From NCBI RefSeq assembly GCF_040954835.1, contig NC_090697.1, positions 2,492,501 through 2,556,500 on the forward strand: 64,000 nt of DNA, in the 5' to 3' direction. A program made the position numbers and the translations under genes. Positions 1 to 10,959 of the stretch are shown piece after piece. The DNA comes from Lepisosteus oculatus. Its lineage: Eukaryota; Chordata; Actinopteri; Semionotiformes; Lepisosteidae. The first letter of the stretch is position 1. Each line of letters opens with the position of its first letter. The notes beneath the pieces were generated by a model. That model was not told the origin of the DNA and did no database searches. It saw only the letters and a program-made list of their open reading frames with translations.

Positions 1-59
1 TTACCTGAATGCTTACTGTCTGCAATTTAAGGAAGGTGTTTAAGGCAGGATTTGAGAAA

Positions 60-1050
60 TTTTGTGAGGAACTACATATAAAGCCTTTCTGAAATCTAAA
101 TATACCACATTATACACAGTGCCACATAAAAGCTTGTGAACCCCAATATAATTATCAGATTTACAACTTCTTACCAAGATAGATTTATTCAAGTTGAACT
201 GGTCTTTTCTCAAAAACCAAAAATGAGTATTTAAGAATGATTATGTGTGAAATAATAAGTGAACCCCCAGGTTACTTAGCACAAACAATGTTTAATTAAG
301 TTAAGAATTATAATTAGAATCAGGAGTGTAAATAATTGGATAACAAGTGAACAAGGCGTTTGGGCAGTCCTTTCTGGTATAACAGTCAGAAACATTGTGG
401 GTTTGGTCTTTACCATACAGGTTAGTGAAAATGCATCATGCCATGAGATTTCAAAGTCCCCCAGTAAAAGAGTAATAGCTGCTCATCAGTCTGGAGAAGG
501 TTACAAAACTGCAAAACATTCTGAACAAATGGACTCCCACCCATCCACTGTAAGACAGATACAAAGTCTACAAATGGAAAATATTCAAGACCGCAGTGAC
601 TCAACCCAGGACCAGTCGTTCTGTTAAGATTTCCCCAAGCGCAACCCACAAAAATCATCCAGGAAGTCACAAAGAACCCCCAAGATCTAAGGATCCGCAG
701 GCATTTCTCACTGCACTGTCTCTGTCAATGGAAACCATCAGGAAAAGACTGAACAGGAATAGTTTTAATTGGAGAAAAGCCCGGCAGAAAAAATTGGTCT
801 CTTAATAAAGAACATTGTTGCCCAAGTTCATCACAAAGCACCTGGATGATCAACAAGACAAGTGGAAGATTGTTCTCCAGACAGACCAGTCAAGGAGAAA
901 TGAGGAAGGTTTTAAAAGCCAGACATTGCCTTCCAACAGCAAAACCTCATCCCAAACTTCTATCATTGGTTTTGCCTGCTTTGCTGTCTCTGGACTTGAA
1001 TGGCTTTCTAGCTTTGATGCAACCATGAATTTGGTGTTACATCAATAAAT
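60..1050 (+). pseudogene. Tc1/mariner transposon relic with broken transposase
   Basis: Fragments in three frames recall Tc1 transposases: SKSPSKRVIAAHQSGEGYKT (helix-turn-helix start, 397-627), ETIRKRLNRNSFNWRKAR (about 731-784) and KHLDDQQDKWKIVLQTDQS (838-894). In the last, the first catalytic Asp is present but the usual TDE is TDQ. Stops, frameshifts and a deletion after this point make it dead. The upstream AT-rich flank (60-360) aligns loosely with the flank of the relic at 58790, so the two belong to one family. Confidence 0.75.
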
Positions 1051-1128
1051 TCCAAAGTGGATCATGCAGCAATTATTCTAAACATAGAAGGAAGGTAAAA
1101 ATGGCAGGTGAAAAGGAATGGCAGAAAT

Positions 1129-1345
1129 TCAAAAGTTGGTCAAAAATGGCTGAAATTCAAACTTGCTACTCATTATACTCCGTTTTTTCAGTATCACTGT
1201 TGCATGCTTTATGCTGAACTTGTGGACTGACCTAGATATTGTCGACTGAAGCACATTTTCTCCCATCTCAACAACCAAACTCTGTAGCTCTTTCAAAGTT
1301 ATCACTGGCCTCACAGTTACACCCCTCAACAGTTTTCTTTACAGA
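1129..1345 (-). pseudogene. Second Tc1-like transposase fragment, opposite strand
   Basis: The minus strand encodes VITLKELQSLVVEMGENV then LQSTISRSVHK, the typical linker between the two DNA-binding helices of Tc1 transposases. Only this N-terminal piece remains. It lies next to relic 60-1050 but in the opposite orientation, so it is a separate insertion or an inversion. Confidence 0.65.
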
Positions 1346-1502
1346 GTAAATTATCTATTTAGATTTTTCTTTTTGTTTTTTGCTTTGAATGTGTGAAGTA
1401 GGTTGTGGATATAACAAATATTAATTGCTTCCACAAATGCTATAACTGAAAGTCATAAAAGCAAAAGAAAGGGAAAACTGCAAGGATCTGAGCTGTCCTT
1501 TA

Positions 1503-1914
1503 ATATGCTGAGAGTCACCTTCTCTAAACTCCTTTAAATCCAGACTCAAAACCTTCTTCTTTAGAAGGGTCTTTATTTAACTGGTTCTGGTTACTAAACT
1601 GATATATGTGACACATGAAGAAGGCTCCACAGCTGAAATGTTGTGTTTCTTTTCTTCTCTTTTCAGCATGGAATAAACCTGTACTTGTTCCTTTGCAGCC
1701 TATGCATGCTGATGCAGATACCTGCATGAAGTGGTTCTGTTATTTACCCCTTTGCTCCTACCAAAGGGGTATTCAGTACCCCCATCTACTGTCTCCTCTC
1801 ATTTTGTATTTTCATTGTGCATATCTTGTGTATTTTTTTGTTGTTGTTGGCATTCTGTAAAGCACTTTGAGAAGCCACTTCTAAAGACACTATATAAAAT
1901 AAAGTTTTTTATAA
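1503..1914 (+). mobile_element. L2-type LINE 3' end, interrupted by a retroposon
   Basis: It starts in the end of the reverse transcriptase gene (TTCTCTAAACTCCTTTAAAT) and ends GTAAAGCACTTTGAGAAGCC and TATATAAAATAAAG, matching the better copy at 57241-57520. The fold-back retroposon at about 1594-1729 is nested inside it. Confidence 0.85.
1594..1729 (+). mobile_element. Fold-back retroposon copy nested in L2
   Basis: Contains the family core GAAGAAGGCTCCACAGCTGA, CAGCATGGAATAAACC and the end GCATGCTGATGCAG. It is flanked by near-identical TGGTTCTGGTTAC and TGGTTCTGTTATT, a likely target duplication in the L2. Confidence 0.75.
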
Positions 1915-2375
1915 TTATTCTAAATCAACACTAATTGTTAGAACACAGCATTCAGTCAGATGCTCTTCTGATTTGGTTCTTATACTGTACATTTTCCATA
2001 ACATCAGATGTAACTGAGGTAAATCCGATTCCCTCGGGCTGGTTTTTCTCCTTTTTATGGCAGAAAATGATATTTGTGATTCCAACACACTCCCTGACCT
2101 AAGACCTATTTGAAATACTCCAGTAAGTGGTAAAGAAAGTTCTCTCACATTTTGACCAAAATGTGTAACTACATTCAAGTCTGGTAATTTGTTTATTTGA
2201 AGCTCTGTCATTCCTTTTAACAGCTCATCATGTGATATGCTGAAATATCTGTACACCATAGACCCTAACAAATGCATCAGTGCACTATTGACACAAGAAA
2301 GCTGGTTGTAGACAAGAAACAATAACAGAGATTCGAAGCATTGGTCAGCTTTCAGCAAACTTTTAAACAGATGTG
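1915..2375 (-). CDS. Unidentified open frame, possible exon or gene remnant
   Basis: Open for about 153 codons on the minus strand. It includes DQCFESLLLFLVYNQLSCVN, SALMHLLGSMVYRYFSIS and LPDLNVVTHFGQNVRELSLP. The composition is protein-like (helical, amphipathic) and unlike the other chance frames here. There is no initiating ATG at the start; a possible splice acceptor TTAACTTGCAG sits just before 2375, so it may be an internal or last exon. The stop codon lies exactly at the L2 junction, so the true end may have been cut off. I do not recognise the protein. Confidence 0.3.
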
Positions 2376-2639
2376 CTGCAAGTTAAATATCAATACTCCG
2401 AAGAGGCCCCAATGTGGACACCAGGAACTGATTTCTGGCTACAGGATCAATTTGAAGATTGTGTATACCCTGCATAGTTCTTGTTTTGTACATATTTATT
2501 GCAGTTATAGTGTCTGCACTTGTTACTGCTAGGTGCTCAAAAGCTTTTACATTTTACAAATCATGTCGGTGTAGAGCCTTTTGTGTTTTATCTGTTTAAT
2601 TACGTGAAAAAGATTCGGCAAAGATGGAGAAAGACTACA

Positions 2640-3300
2640 TGGCGATCATTTAAATGTATAGACATTTCACCCATTTCACATTCTAGGAGCGAACCTGGAA
2701 ATGTACCGATTGCAGGATTGTCCCCCCAGACTTGTCCAGAAGGGGCAGCGGCAGCCAGCGGGGACCGGGGGAGCATCCTGCGGCGCGGCGGTGACACAGC
2801 CCAAACAAGTCCGCGCGGCCTAATCAATGCCGCCTCTGTCAGTAATCAATTAGCGGAGGGCCAACGGTGTCCCCGCACGTTTCCGTCTGCTCGTGCGCCG
2901 CCTTTCGCTCTCTCCCCCTCCTCTGGCTTTCTCACAGGCTCCCGGCGGCTGGCCTGGGCACATCTCATTAAGGAGTTATGTGTAACACAAACAAGCCCGC
3001 TCTCCCAGGGTGTTTATCTCATGGCACAGAGCACTGCATGCCCACAGATCAAAGACTGTGGGAACAGACACCGCTCAGCACAGCAGCTGCACTCAGATCC
3101 TGTCCACACCCTTCCTGTTTGCCGCAGCCTGCCTCGGGGCTATTATTTTCCCAACAGCCCGCTGATAAGCCCCTCAGCCATCGTCACCGGTGCCACCCCT
3201 CTGCCCCCCCCCGCCACCGCGCAGCCCCCCAGAGAGGGCATTCCTGCAGCGTCTCAAGTGTGCTCCCAGCCTGGCATTGTTCTCCTGGTGAGTGCCAGAT
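2640..3300. promoter_or_regulatory. GC-rich unique block, candidate regulatory element
   Basis: Non-repetitive, with a CpG cluster around 2740-2960. It carries homeodomain-like TAATCAATTAG near 2840, AGATCAAAG (3046-3054, TCF/LEF-like) three bases before TGTGGGAA (3057-3064, RBPJ-like), and GATAAG near 3163. Its long open frames (2520-3302, 2978-3361) are Pro/Ser/Ala shadows of GC-rich DNA. It could be a distal enhancer or a promoter for a minus-strand gene. Confidence 0.35.
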
Positions 3301-3360
3301 AATTATCCAGCCTTTCACGGCTGATGGGCAGATTAGGTTTCTGAGCGCCTTCAAACACTA

Positions 3361-4085
3361 GTCACACTCACTGCAGCTGAGATGGGCTCCTTCGACTTTT
3401 CCATGTGGTGAACTAAAATATTTTGAAAGTTTAAATAAAAACGGAAGTTAATAAATACCATGGCAGATAGCTGAAGCAGTATTCAGAAGGAAAATGAAAA
3501 GGCAGTCGTGCTCTGCTCACTTCCATTGTGTATCTCTGTCTTAAAACTACTGTAGCTCTTATGAAGATTGCACACCTAGATGGGTTATCTGTTTGATTAT
3601 CCTTGGTTGCTTTATTGCAAAAACACATGACATTTTTATACAGTAGTTCTGCATCACTAAATTCACGGCTATTAACGCGAACGGAGCATTAAGGCAACAT
3701 TTGCCTAAATGAAGAAAGGGAAAACAATTTCTCATCCAAGTAAAACAGTCAATAGAACTGAAGCGCAGGACATTTTGTATGATACTGTATGTGTTTCAGA
3801 GAACATTGGACTTCATGAAAAAAAATACTGATAGATTATGTGTCTAGAAACTGAAGAGAACTGAAACATTTATTAGAAGTGCAATACAACTACTCAATGA
3901 AGGTATGTAATATATTCCCCCTTCTACCTATTTATTTATCCATTTATTTATGTATCACACACTGTTGTTGTGATTCCAAGTGATTTTATGTGACTCTTAT
4001 GTTTTGCTTGGGTGTTCTTGTACTTCTGTGGGAGAAGCCAAAGAAAAATTTCCACAGCAGTGGACAATAAAGTATCTATCTATGG
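3361..4085 (+). other. Mostly unique sequence, retroposon-like 3' tail at the end
   Basis: Nothing was recognised until about 3920. From there the ending GTGGACAATAAAGTATCTAT resembles the 3' terminus of fish non-LTR retroposons. Confidence 0.4.
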
Positions 4086-4197
4086 TTAGGCTTTTCAAAA
4101 CATCTCTAGATTGTTGCTTAATTTTGACCACAATAACCAGGTAATTAGTACTCACTTATAAGCATCTTATAACTTATAGTATATTACACTATTTATA

Positions 4198-4384
4198 GGG
4201 TGGCATGGTGACACAGTGGTTAGCATTCTGCCTCACAGCTCCGGAGGCCCTAGGTTAATTACTGTCCTCATGGAGTTTGTATGTTCTTCCTGTCTTTACA
4301 TAGGTTTCCTCCAGGTGCTCTGGTTTCCTCCCAGAGACATACTGGCAGGTTAATTGTCTTTCGGGAAACCTGGCCCTGGCTTGA
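4198..4384 (+). repeat. tRNA-type SINE head
   Basis: GGGTGGCATGGTGACACAGT then TTAGCATTCTGCCTCACAGC and TTTCCTCCAGGTGCTC: the 5' two-thirds of the family seen complete at 45545 and 62550. Its body runs directly into the 58-bp tandem array, and the usual 3' end is absent. Confidence 0.85.
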
Positions 4385-4848
4385 GCGTGCAAGTGTGTGT
4401 GTGTCCGAGTGTGTCCTGTGAGGGGCTGGCGTCCTGTCCAGGGTGTGCGAGTGTGTGCGTGTCCGAGTCTGTCCTGTGAGGGGCTGGCGTCCTGTCCAGG
4501 GTGTGCGAGTGTGTGCGTGTCCGAGTCTGTCCTGTGAGGGGCTGGCGTCCTGTCCAGGGTGTGCGAGTGTGTGCGTGTCCGAGTCTGTCCTGTGAGGGGC
4601 TGGCGTCCTGTCCAGGGTGTGCAAGTGTGTGCGTGTCCGAGTCTGTCCTGTGAGGCGCTGGCGTCCTGTCCAGGGTGTGCGAATGTGTGCGTGTCCGAGT
4701 CTGTCCTGTGAGGGGCTGGCGTCCTGTCCAGGGTGTGCGAGTGTGTGCGTGTCCGAGTCTGTCCTGTGAGGGGCTGGCGTCCTGTCCAGGGTGTGCGAGT
4801 GTGTGCGTGTCCGAGTCTGTCCTGTGAGGGGCTGGCGTCCTGTCCTGG
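4385..4848 (+). repeat. 58-bp minisatellite, 8 copies, grown from a SINE body
   Basis: Units start at 4385, 4443, 4501, 4559, 4617, 4675, 4733 and 4791 and are almost identical (GTGTGCGAGTGTGTGCGTG ... GGCGTCCTGTCCAGG). The unit is the SINE segment around 'gtgtgtcctgtgatggactggcg' elsewhere. Because 58 is not a multiple of 3 and the unit lacks stops, all three minus-strand frames stay open. These are not genes. Confidence 0.97.
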
Positions 4849-5097
4849 GTGTGCATTATGGTCTTTTTTATAATTATGTGCCTGACTGTTTGATTACATG
4901 TCTTGTTTGTTCCACTTCCAGATCCAAAAGTTTGTTTGCATGTTTACCTTTAATCTATAAAGAGAAAATGTCACACGCCATCTCATTCAGGGGCTGTTCC
5001 TGGCCTTGTGACACCTGCAGCTGTGAGCTCTTGTTCCAGAGTTGTCAGCTACTGTACATTATTGAACCCTTAACTGGACTAATAATATGATTAATCT

Positions 5098-5267
5098 GAA
5101 CTATGAAGCCCTGGTCTATATTGTAAGCTAAGAACTATGAAGCCCTTATCCATATTGTAAGGTATAAACTATGAAGCCCTGGTCTATATTGTAAGATATG
5201 AACTCTGAAGCTCTGGTCTATGTTGTAAGGTAAGAACTGTAAAGCCCTGGTCTATATTTTAAGATAT
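5098..5267 (+). repeat. 34-bp tandem repeat, 5 copies
   Basis: Units at 5098, 5132, 5166, 5200 and 5234, consensus GAACTATGAAGCCCTGGTCT followed by ATATTGTAAGRTAT. They are diverged by a few bases each. Confidence 0.9.
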
Positions 5268-5375
5268 GAGCTAGTATTGCAGAAAGTTAACCTTTCACCT
5301 AAGACTACTAATGCACACTTCAGAGGACTTTGTTTACTAATTCAAAAATATGACCATAATATATATATATAGACA

Positions 5376-5450
5376 CAAATAATAGGTTTATTCCATGCTG
5401 AAAAGAGAAGAAAGAAAACACAACGTTTCGGCCGTGGAGCCTTCTCAATA
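5376..5450 (-). mobile_element. Truncated fold-back retroposon
   Basis: Reads AATAGGTTTATTCCATGCTG to CGTGGAGCCTTCT, one arm of the family, with short TA repeats on both sides. Confidence 0.75.
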
Positions 5451-5465
5451 TATATATATATTGCA

Positions 5466-5880
5466 TGGTATGGGTTTTCCCTCCTACCATCCGGTAAACG
5501 GTACCGAAGCAATCGGTCCAAGTCCAACAGACTACAGAACAGCTTCTACCTCCAGGCAATAAGACTGCTAAACAGCCAACCTGCAGCTCCTTTAGCAAAT
5601 CACCTGTAATGGCTACATGGACACACAGTTTTCACTGTATTCAGCATAACCACAGTACTTGTATATATTGCATACACCATGGACACATCGCAGCTCTATT
5701 CATTTTGAGTATTGTCTGAGTTTATTTTATTCAATTTCTATTGTACTATTATACATTATTATGTTACCTTCTTTTTTAACGTTAATTTTCTGATTTTAAC
5801 CTCCCCCACCCCCCCACTGAGCAAGTAGATACGCTGTATTGTTCTGCATTTGATAAACTTTGATTTGATTTTGATTATTA
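5466..5880 (+). pseudogene. Non-LTR retrotransposon 3' end
   Basis: One frame reads PSGKRYRSNRSKSNRLQNSF then YLQAIRLLNSQPAA, the conserved C-terminal tail of several fish LINE polyproteins (PSG-R-R-NR---SF-P-AI-LLN). A 3' UTR follows, ending TTTGATTTGATTTTGATT. It is truncated at its 5' end. Confidence 0.7.
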
Positions 5881-6189
5881 ATGCAAATCACACAACAGTG
5901 TTTCGAATTTACTTTTAAATCTTGAGTCCAACCCATATTAGATTTGCTTATTTAATAATTTGATCATCTGTTTGACGCGTATCAGATTAATTTTATGTTT
6001 GAAATGTTATTTTCCGGAACAGAACGACCAAAACTAAATTGTGAAGTATTTTTCGACTCATCGATGCCATTTTTTGAACTACCAGACTGGTGCTTTCTCT
6101 GAAAGATAAAACTATTTAATGGTGTGTGTGTGTGTGCGTGCAGGGGAGTGAATGTCATTAATTTTGTGTTACAGGTGGAACATAATCGT

Positions 6190-6450
6190 GAAGCTACCAC
6201 TTTTCCTTCTCAGTTTATTGGTGTGTTTGTGCGGTGGTGTCAGACCGCCTGTGTTTTCAGCGAGGAAGCAGGACAGTCCCAGAGCGCAGTTCCGGAATGC
6301 AGGAGGGAGGAGCTGCCGGGATAGTCCCGCAGCTGAAACCCGAGACGGGCTGTCCCAGGCTGCTCCGCTACCCTTGTGAAAGGCGACAGCGTGCAAGTCA
6401 GGAAGGCTCCGGTTTTAATATCTGCGTGACGGCCCTCGCTATCAGTAATA
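6190..6450. promoter_or_regulatory. Small CpG-rich island
   Basis: About 15 CpGs in 250 bp of GC-rich, non-repeat DNA within a CpG-poor region, directly before the candidate exon at 6461. It could be the promoter of that unit or an orphan island. Confidence 0.4.
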
Positions 6451-6460
6451 CTTCTGCTGC

Positions 6461-7017
6461 ATGGATTTCAAAGAGGGCACCCCTTTCTTAATGTATCGCG
6501 GTTTTGTACTCCTCGTATGCTACATTTTCTTCTGTAAGTACTGTACGGCAGGTTTTGACGGCCCCTTAGTAGGCGTCCAAGCGTGTTGAATTTTAGAAAT
6601 GCAACAACATGCCTAATCTGTTTGCCCAGTAATTTCTCTGTGGATTTCATTGACGTCAATCATCAACAAGCCCCAAGGCCAGGACTCTACTCACAAGTGC
6701 GCAGCACCATCAACCCAGAAGTATCGGATGTATCGGTATCTTCTCCAAGCTCTGAAACGCACTCCAGGGCGAGTAACCAAATGCAGCTTTGGTTTGCTTC
6801 ATTGCTGCGCTTGTTCGTCTTCTTTGTGCTGTAGGATTTTCTTCAGTATGCACAGCTGCTCATTTTAATGTGTCATTTTATTGCCCTGCATTGTGCTGTG
6901 CATATACCCAAATTTACTAAAACACACAAAAACTAATACTGTAACATCTGCTTGAAAGAAAGATGAAGATGCAGAATCGTCCTTTTTTCCTGCATAAACT
7001 GTTGTAATTTCAATAAA
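6461..7017 (+). CDS. Candidate two-exon gene for a small secreted protein (unrecognised)
   Basis: I do not recognise this gene; it is a prediction. Exon 1 (6461-6533) reads MDFKEGTPFLMYRGFVLLVC then YIFF and ends in phase 1 before a consensus donor GTAAGT. A 96-bp intron ends TTTGCCCAG at 6629. Exon 2 continues the hydrophobic run as LISLWISLTS, so a signal peptide would span the junction. It then encodes a basic segment KYRMYRYLLQALKRTPGRVT with a KR dibasic pair and a cysteine-rich tail (CSFGLLHCCACSSSLCC), stopping at 6868. AATAAA follows at 7012-7017. A CpG-rich, non-repeat stretch at about 6190-6450 lies just upstream, like a promoter. Against it: both ATG contexts are weak, and a competing frame stays open to 6834 with a hydrophobic end (LWFASLLRLFVFFVL). 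Confidence 0.3.
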
Positions 7018-7035
7018 GACTACAAACTGTTTTCT

Positions 7036-10000
7036 TTTGATAGATTTATTTGATTTAAATTAAATTGATTTAATTTAATTTTTAGATTTCTTCTCTCTAA
7101 ATTATGTAAATTATATTGAACCACCTACTTCAGTTTGAATTTCAGTTTGAAGTCCTTCTCTTTTCCTGTGTTACCTGTCAACAGATAATTAACAATAGTA
7201 TGAAGGCAAATTCATTAATAAAATTACACCTTGTGGTCTGCATGCCTGTGTCGGTAATGACTTATCTAATGAGTAAGGAATTTGCTTTATGGACTGAACC
7301 AATTGAGAATGTAATTAGATATAATCTTAACCTGCTTAACACGTCAGCACAGAGAAGCTGGAACTATTAACCTGTGTTTTCTTGCAAACTCTATGTTGAA
7401 TTCTATGAATCCAAAATCTGCAGAATCACAGATATGAATATCTGCTGCTTTCCAACAAGTTATAGCATGTGCAGTATATAAAAGTATTTCGCCCTCTAGG
7501 GCCATTTTTAGTGCATCCACTTTTGACTACAATCACAATATTTTTCCTAGTCTTGGATCAGCTTTTGAACTCTGCCCTTCACTTCATTCTTCGTGAATAA
7601 CTCCACCCCAGTCTTTGATGCAGGCAGAGATGCATTCAAACTCTTACTGGTTCCACCAAACTGCTTCAGCTGCATTGTGTCCAGGTGATTGAATGGAAGA
7701 TCCCACAATCACACTTTGGATAATTGTTACATTTCTTTGCATGAGCCTCCAACCACTAAGTATCATTTCTGTCAATGATATGACTTAGTATTGTGCTGTG
7801 CTTGTTGTTGTAATTTCAAACAAAGTCCTTTTTCTATCCTAGTCAGGCTGTTCTCAGATACTGCAAAGTACAATACAGGACATCAGCAAAAATGCGTGAA
7901 AAAAAAATACAACTGCTCAGTAAAAACAACAAAGAATATCCTGGCCAGAGTCAGGATCTAAGATGACCCCTGAGATAGACATTTCCTGTTGCTTATAGTG
8001 CTCAGCAGGGACCAGTACCTAACACAGTAAGCAGCTGTCTCCTGAGTGCAGACAGCTGGGTGTGCAGCACTGCAGCAGGTGAAAGAACAGGCCCCGCTGG
8101 GAGATACGTTGACCTCCACCTGAGAAGACGGGATCCCCGGAGAACCATCAAGAATCATCCCTGACCTTGTCCTCTCACAGAAGTGGTTACTGTCAAACAA
8201 AATCAAATGGCAAGAGATGACTCCATCTTCAGGAATCCAGTAGTATCACATATTGTATGGGAAAAGAGGGCAAAATCAGTTCAGATTAACTTCTAAAGGA
8301 GGCCAGTGATCAGGATATAAAGGAAAAGTAAACTAATTCCCTATGTAAAATGAGGAGGTACATTCTGTCACAAAGTGTTGTGAGTGCCAAGTTATATTGG
8401 GGATGGAGAGGCACTAGGACCCCTCATGAATATGTGATGAATTTATGGGATGGTTACCAAGCTCAAAATTGGGTAAACAATCTTTTCATTTTCATTTGTG
8501 ACATTTCTTGTGTTCTTCTGTCTGTAAAGCAAGCAATTCAATAAAACTTATTTGTTTTGTTGGATCATTTATTTCTGAGGTTTGAATTGTTGTATAAACA
8601 ATAAAGAGCTGTGCCACTGGGCTCCCAGCAGATGAAACATCTTGTTGGGTTGGTATAAATACTCCTTTCAAACAATCTGTTAAATAAAGCAGTTTATAAA
8701 ATGGTAATGTCTATGAAGCAAAGGTGTTTAAGGGTCCAAAGGGTAAAGAGGTATCAACACATACAGTATTTATAAACCATCCTTTTTTTTCCCTTCTTTG
8801 AAAATCTATAGTCCTGTTCACTTCTTCAAAAATTAATTGAACTGCAATTGCAGGATGTGGTAACCTTCTAAACAACCAAAAAAAATAGCAACTTCAGTGA
8901 AGTGCTGATGAACAAAGAATTTACCTGGGCCATAAAGGTGACTTTTAATTAAAGCTTAAGGAAAAGTCACATCGAAAGTATGACAATGCTGCATGATCAT
9001 GTTACTTCCTAATGACACGGTGCCTGAGTAATAAAGTGGTAGTTGGCCTATGATCTGCCCAACATGAAAGACCTGGCCTGTGTTTGTGTTGTCAACACCG
9101 GCACCTGCTAGACCAGTGTGGCTAACACTTTGGTTTTTTCAAAACCTACTATAATTTTCATCTAAAGGAAACCAGGGCTGCACCACCTTATTACCTGCTT
9201 TTGATTCCTGTTTATGATTCAGCAGCTTGCTCTTTACTTTTACTAGTGCATTTGAACTTTTTTAGTGCTGCAGTTTCAAATGTTGTCCAGCCCTTAGTCC
9301 TCTTCCAGCTAGCGCCACGCTGACATTGATGATGCTGGATGATGAGGCTTGTCATTACGAGAGTGTCTAAAATATCGGAGTGAAAAACAAGAGAGTAATT
9401 GTGAACATGAGGCATGATGAAACCCAACCAGGCTGTAAACGCTTAAATGTTTGGCAATTTGAAACCACTACTGCACCCCTCCTCCCAATGTAAACATTCC
9501 TCCTTTGAAATTAGCAGCACCACATCACAAGTGCAAATGCCTTGAAATATGGCAAGGGTGTGTTTCCGTTTCATGCCTGTATCATTAATCTTCAAATATG
9601 GAAAAGAGATATGAGCGCTATGACTACAAGTTCCTGCCTTATTACCGAGATATATCATTACTGATAGAGAACGCTACATTACATGAAGGCATCTCAGACT
9701 GCTTCATTACTTTAAATTTCTACGTTCCTTTGCAAAACAAAATTAATCAAAATATTATCCGGATGGCAATTTGCGAATTGCACCTAGTTGCCTTTAAACT
9801 CCCAGAATCACGTAAAAAAAAGGTTTGGAAACAAGTGAAAAAATTGTACTGGCGCATTATGAAGTTGTAATTTAATTTAATGAATGCCTGCCTGTTTGTC
9901 AACGAGGAATATTGATAAAAAGTTATTTATATTAACCAGGGTTGTTTAAAAGGTAAAGGTAGGATTTTCTGAATGATGTCGTGTCTGGGACACCTGTAGG

Positions 10001-10080
10001 TGGCAATACAAGCTACTGCCTCAGTACTAATTCATTAATTGAGTGACTCAGTACTGGTAAATCCTGTTGTACTCTTGGTC
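7036..10080. other. No gene recognised
   Basis: AT-rich unique sequence. A piece starting about 7470 (ATAAAAGTATTTCGCCCTCT) resembles the ends of Tc1-like elements. The open frame at 9598-9870 (starts MEKRYERYDYKFL, 90 codons, has an ATG) shows no family I know. A 9-bp inverted repeat with a 6-base loop lies at 10072-10095. Confidence 0.4.
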
Positions 10081-10095
10081 AAAAAGGACCAAGAG

Positions 10096-10425
10096 ACCTT
10101 TTTAAAAAGGCGCCGTCCTTTGGATGGGATGGGTCCTGACTCCCTGTAGTCTCTGTGCATCCTGCCCAAACTTCCCATTGGCCTTTACCAGTCATGGCCT
10201 CCTAATAATCCCCATCTCTGAACTGGCTTCATCACTCTGCTCTCCTCCCCACTGAGAGCTGATGTGTGGTGAGCGTTCTGGTGCACTTTGGCTGCTGTCA
10301 CATCATCCAGGTGGGGCTGCACACTGGTGGTGGAGGGGAGTCCCTGTTACCTGTAAAGCGCTTTGAGTGGAGTGTCCAGAAAAGCACTATATCCTGTAAG
10401 TGTGAGCAATTATTATTATTATTAC
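10096..10425 (+). repeat. 5S-derived SINE, 5' truncated
   Basis: The body GCCTTTACCAGTCATGGCCT, the end TACCTGTAAAGCGCTTTGAG, then an ATT tail. The 5S-like head is missing. Confidence 0.85.
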
Positions 10426-10534
10426 ATATGACACACTGATGTTTGGACAAAAACTCCGCTGCGATTTTTTATACATCAGCTTCAGCATTGTTTCCTGCAT
10501 GACCGTATCATTTCCATATGGCCTCTTCCAACAG

Positions 10535-10860
10535 CAACCTTAGTTTTTCTCTTGGGAAAAACTAAGATTGCAGCTGGAAGTGGTGTTAGTGGGGCCAGCA
10601 GGGGGCACTCACCCTGCGGTCTGTGTGGGTCTTAATGCCCCAGTATAAAAGCTGTCCTTCAGATTAAATGTAAAACTCTGTTCTGCTCCCCACTGATAGC
10701 TGAAGCGTGATGAGTGTACTGGCACACTATGGCTGCAGTCGCATCATCCAGGTGGGGCTGCACATTGGTGAAGGGGAGTCCTCATTACCTGTAAAGGGCT
10801 TCGAATGGAGTGTTCAGAAAGCGCTATATAAGTGTAATCAATTATTATTATATATCTTTT
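10535..10860 (+). repeat. 5S-derived SINE, second copy in tandem
   Basis: From CTTGGGAAAAACTAAGATTG (end of the 5S part) through GGGGCCAGCAGGGGGCACTC to AGCGCTATATAAGTGTAATC. It has an internal deletion and the same orientation as the copy 110 bp upstream. Confidence 0.85.
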
Positions 10861-10959
10861 ATTGTTCCCTTTGCCCTACCAGTACATTTTGACTGAGTAT
10901 GTTCCTTGACATGAAAAAAGCAAGATTGCTTGAAATAGACCTAAACTATTCATCCATGC

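Noticed and set aside
2520..3302. 260-codon open frame in the GC-rich block
   Set aside because: Pro/Ser/Ala-rich, no recognisable domain or promoter; better read as non-coding GC-rich DNA.
4268..4856. Open frames of 118 and 168 codons with repeated HTLDRTPAPHRT-like units
   Set aside because: Products of the 58-bp minisatellite, open in every minus-strand frame; not a repeat protein gene.
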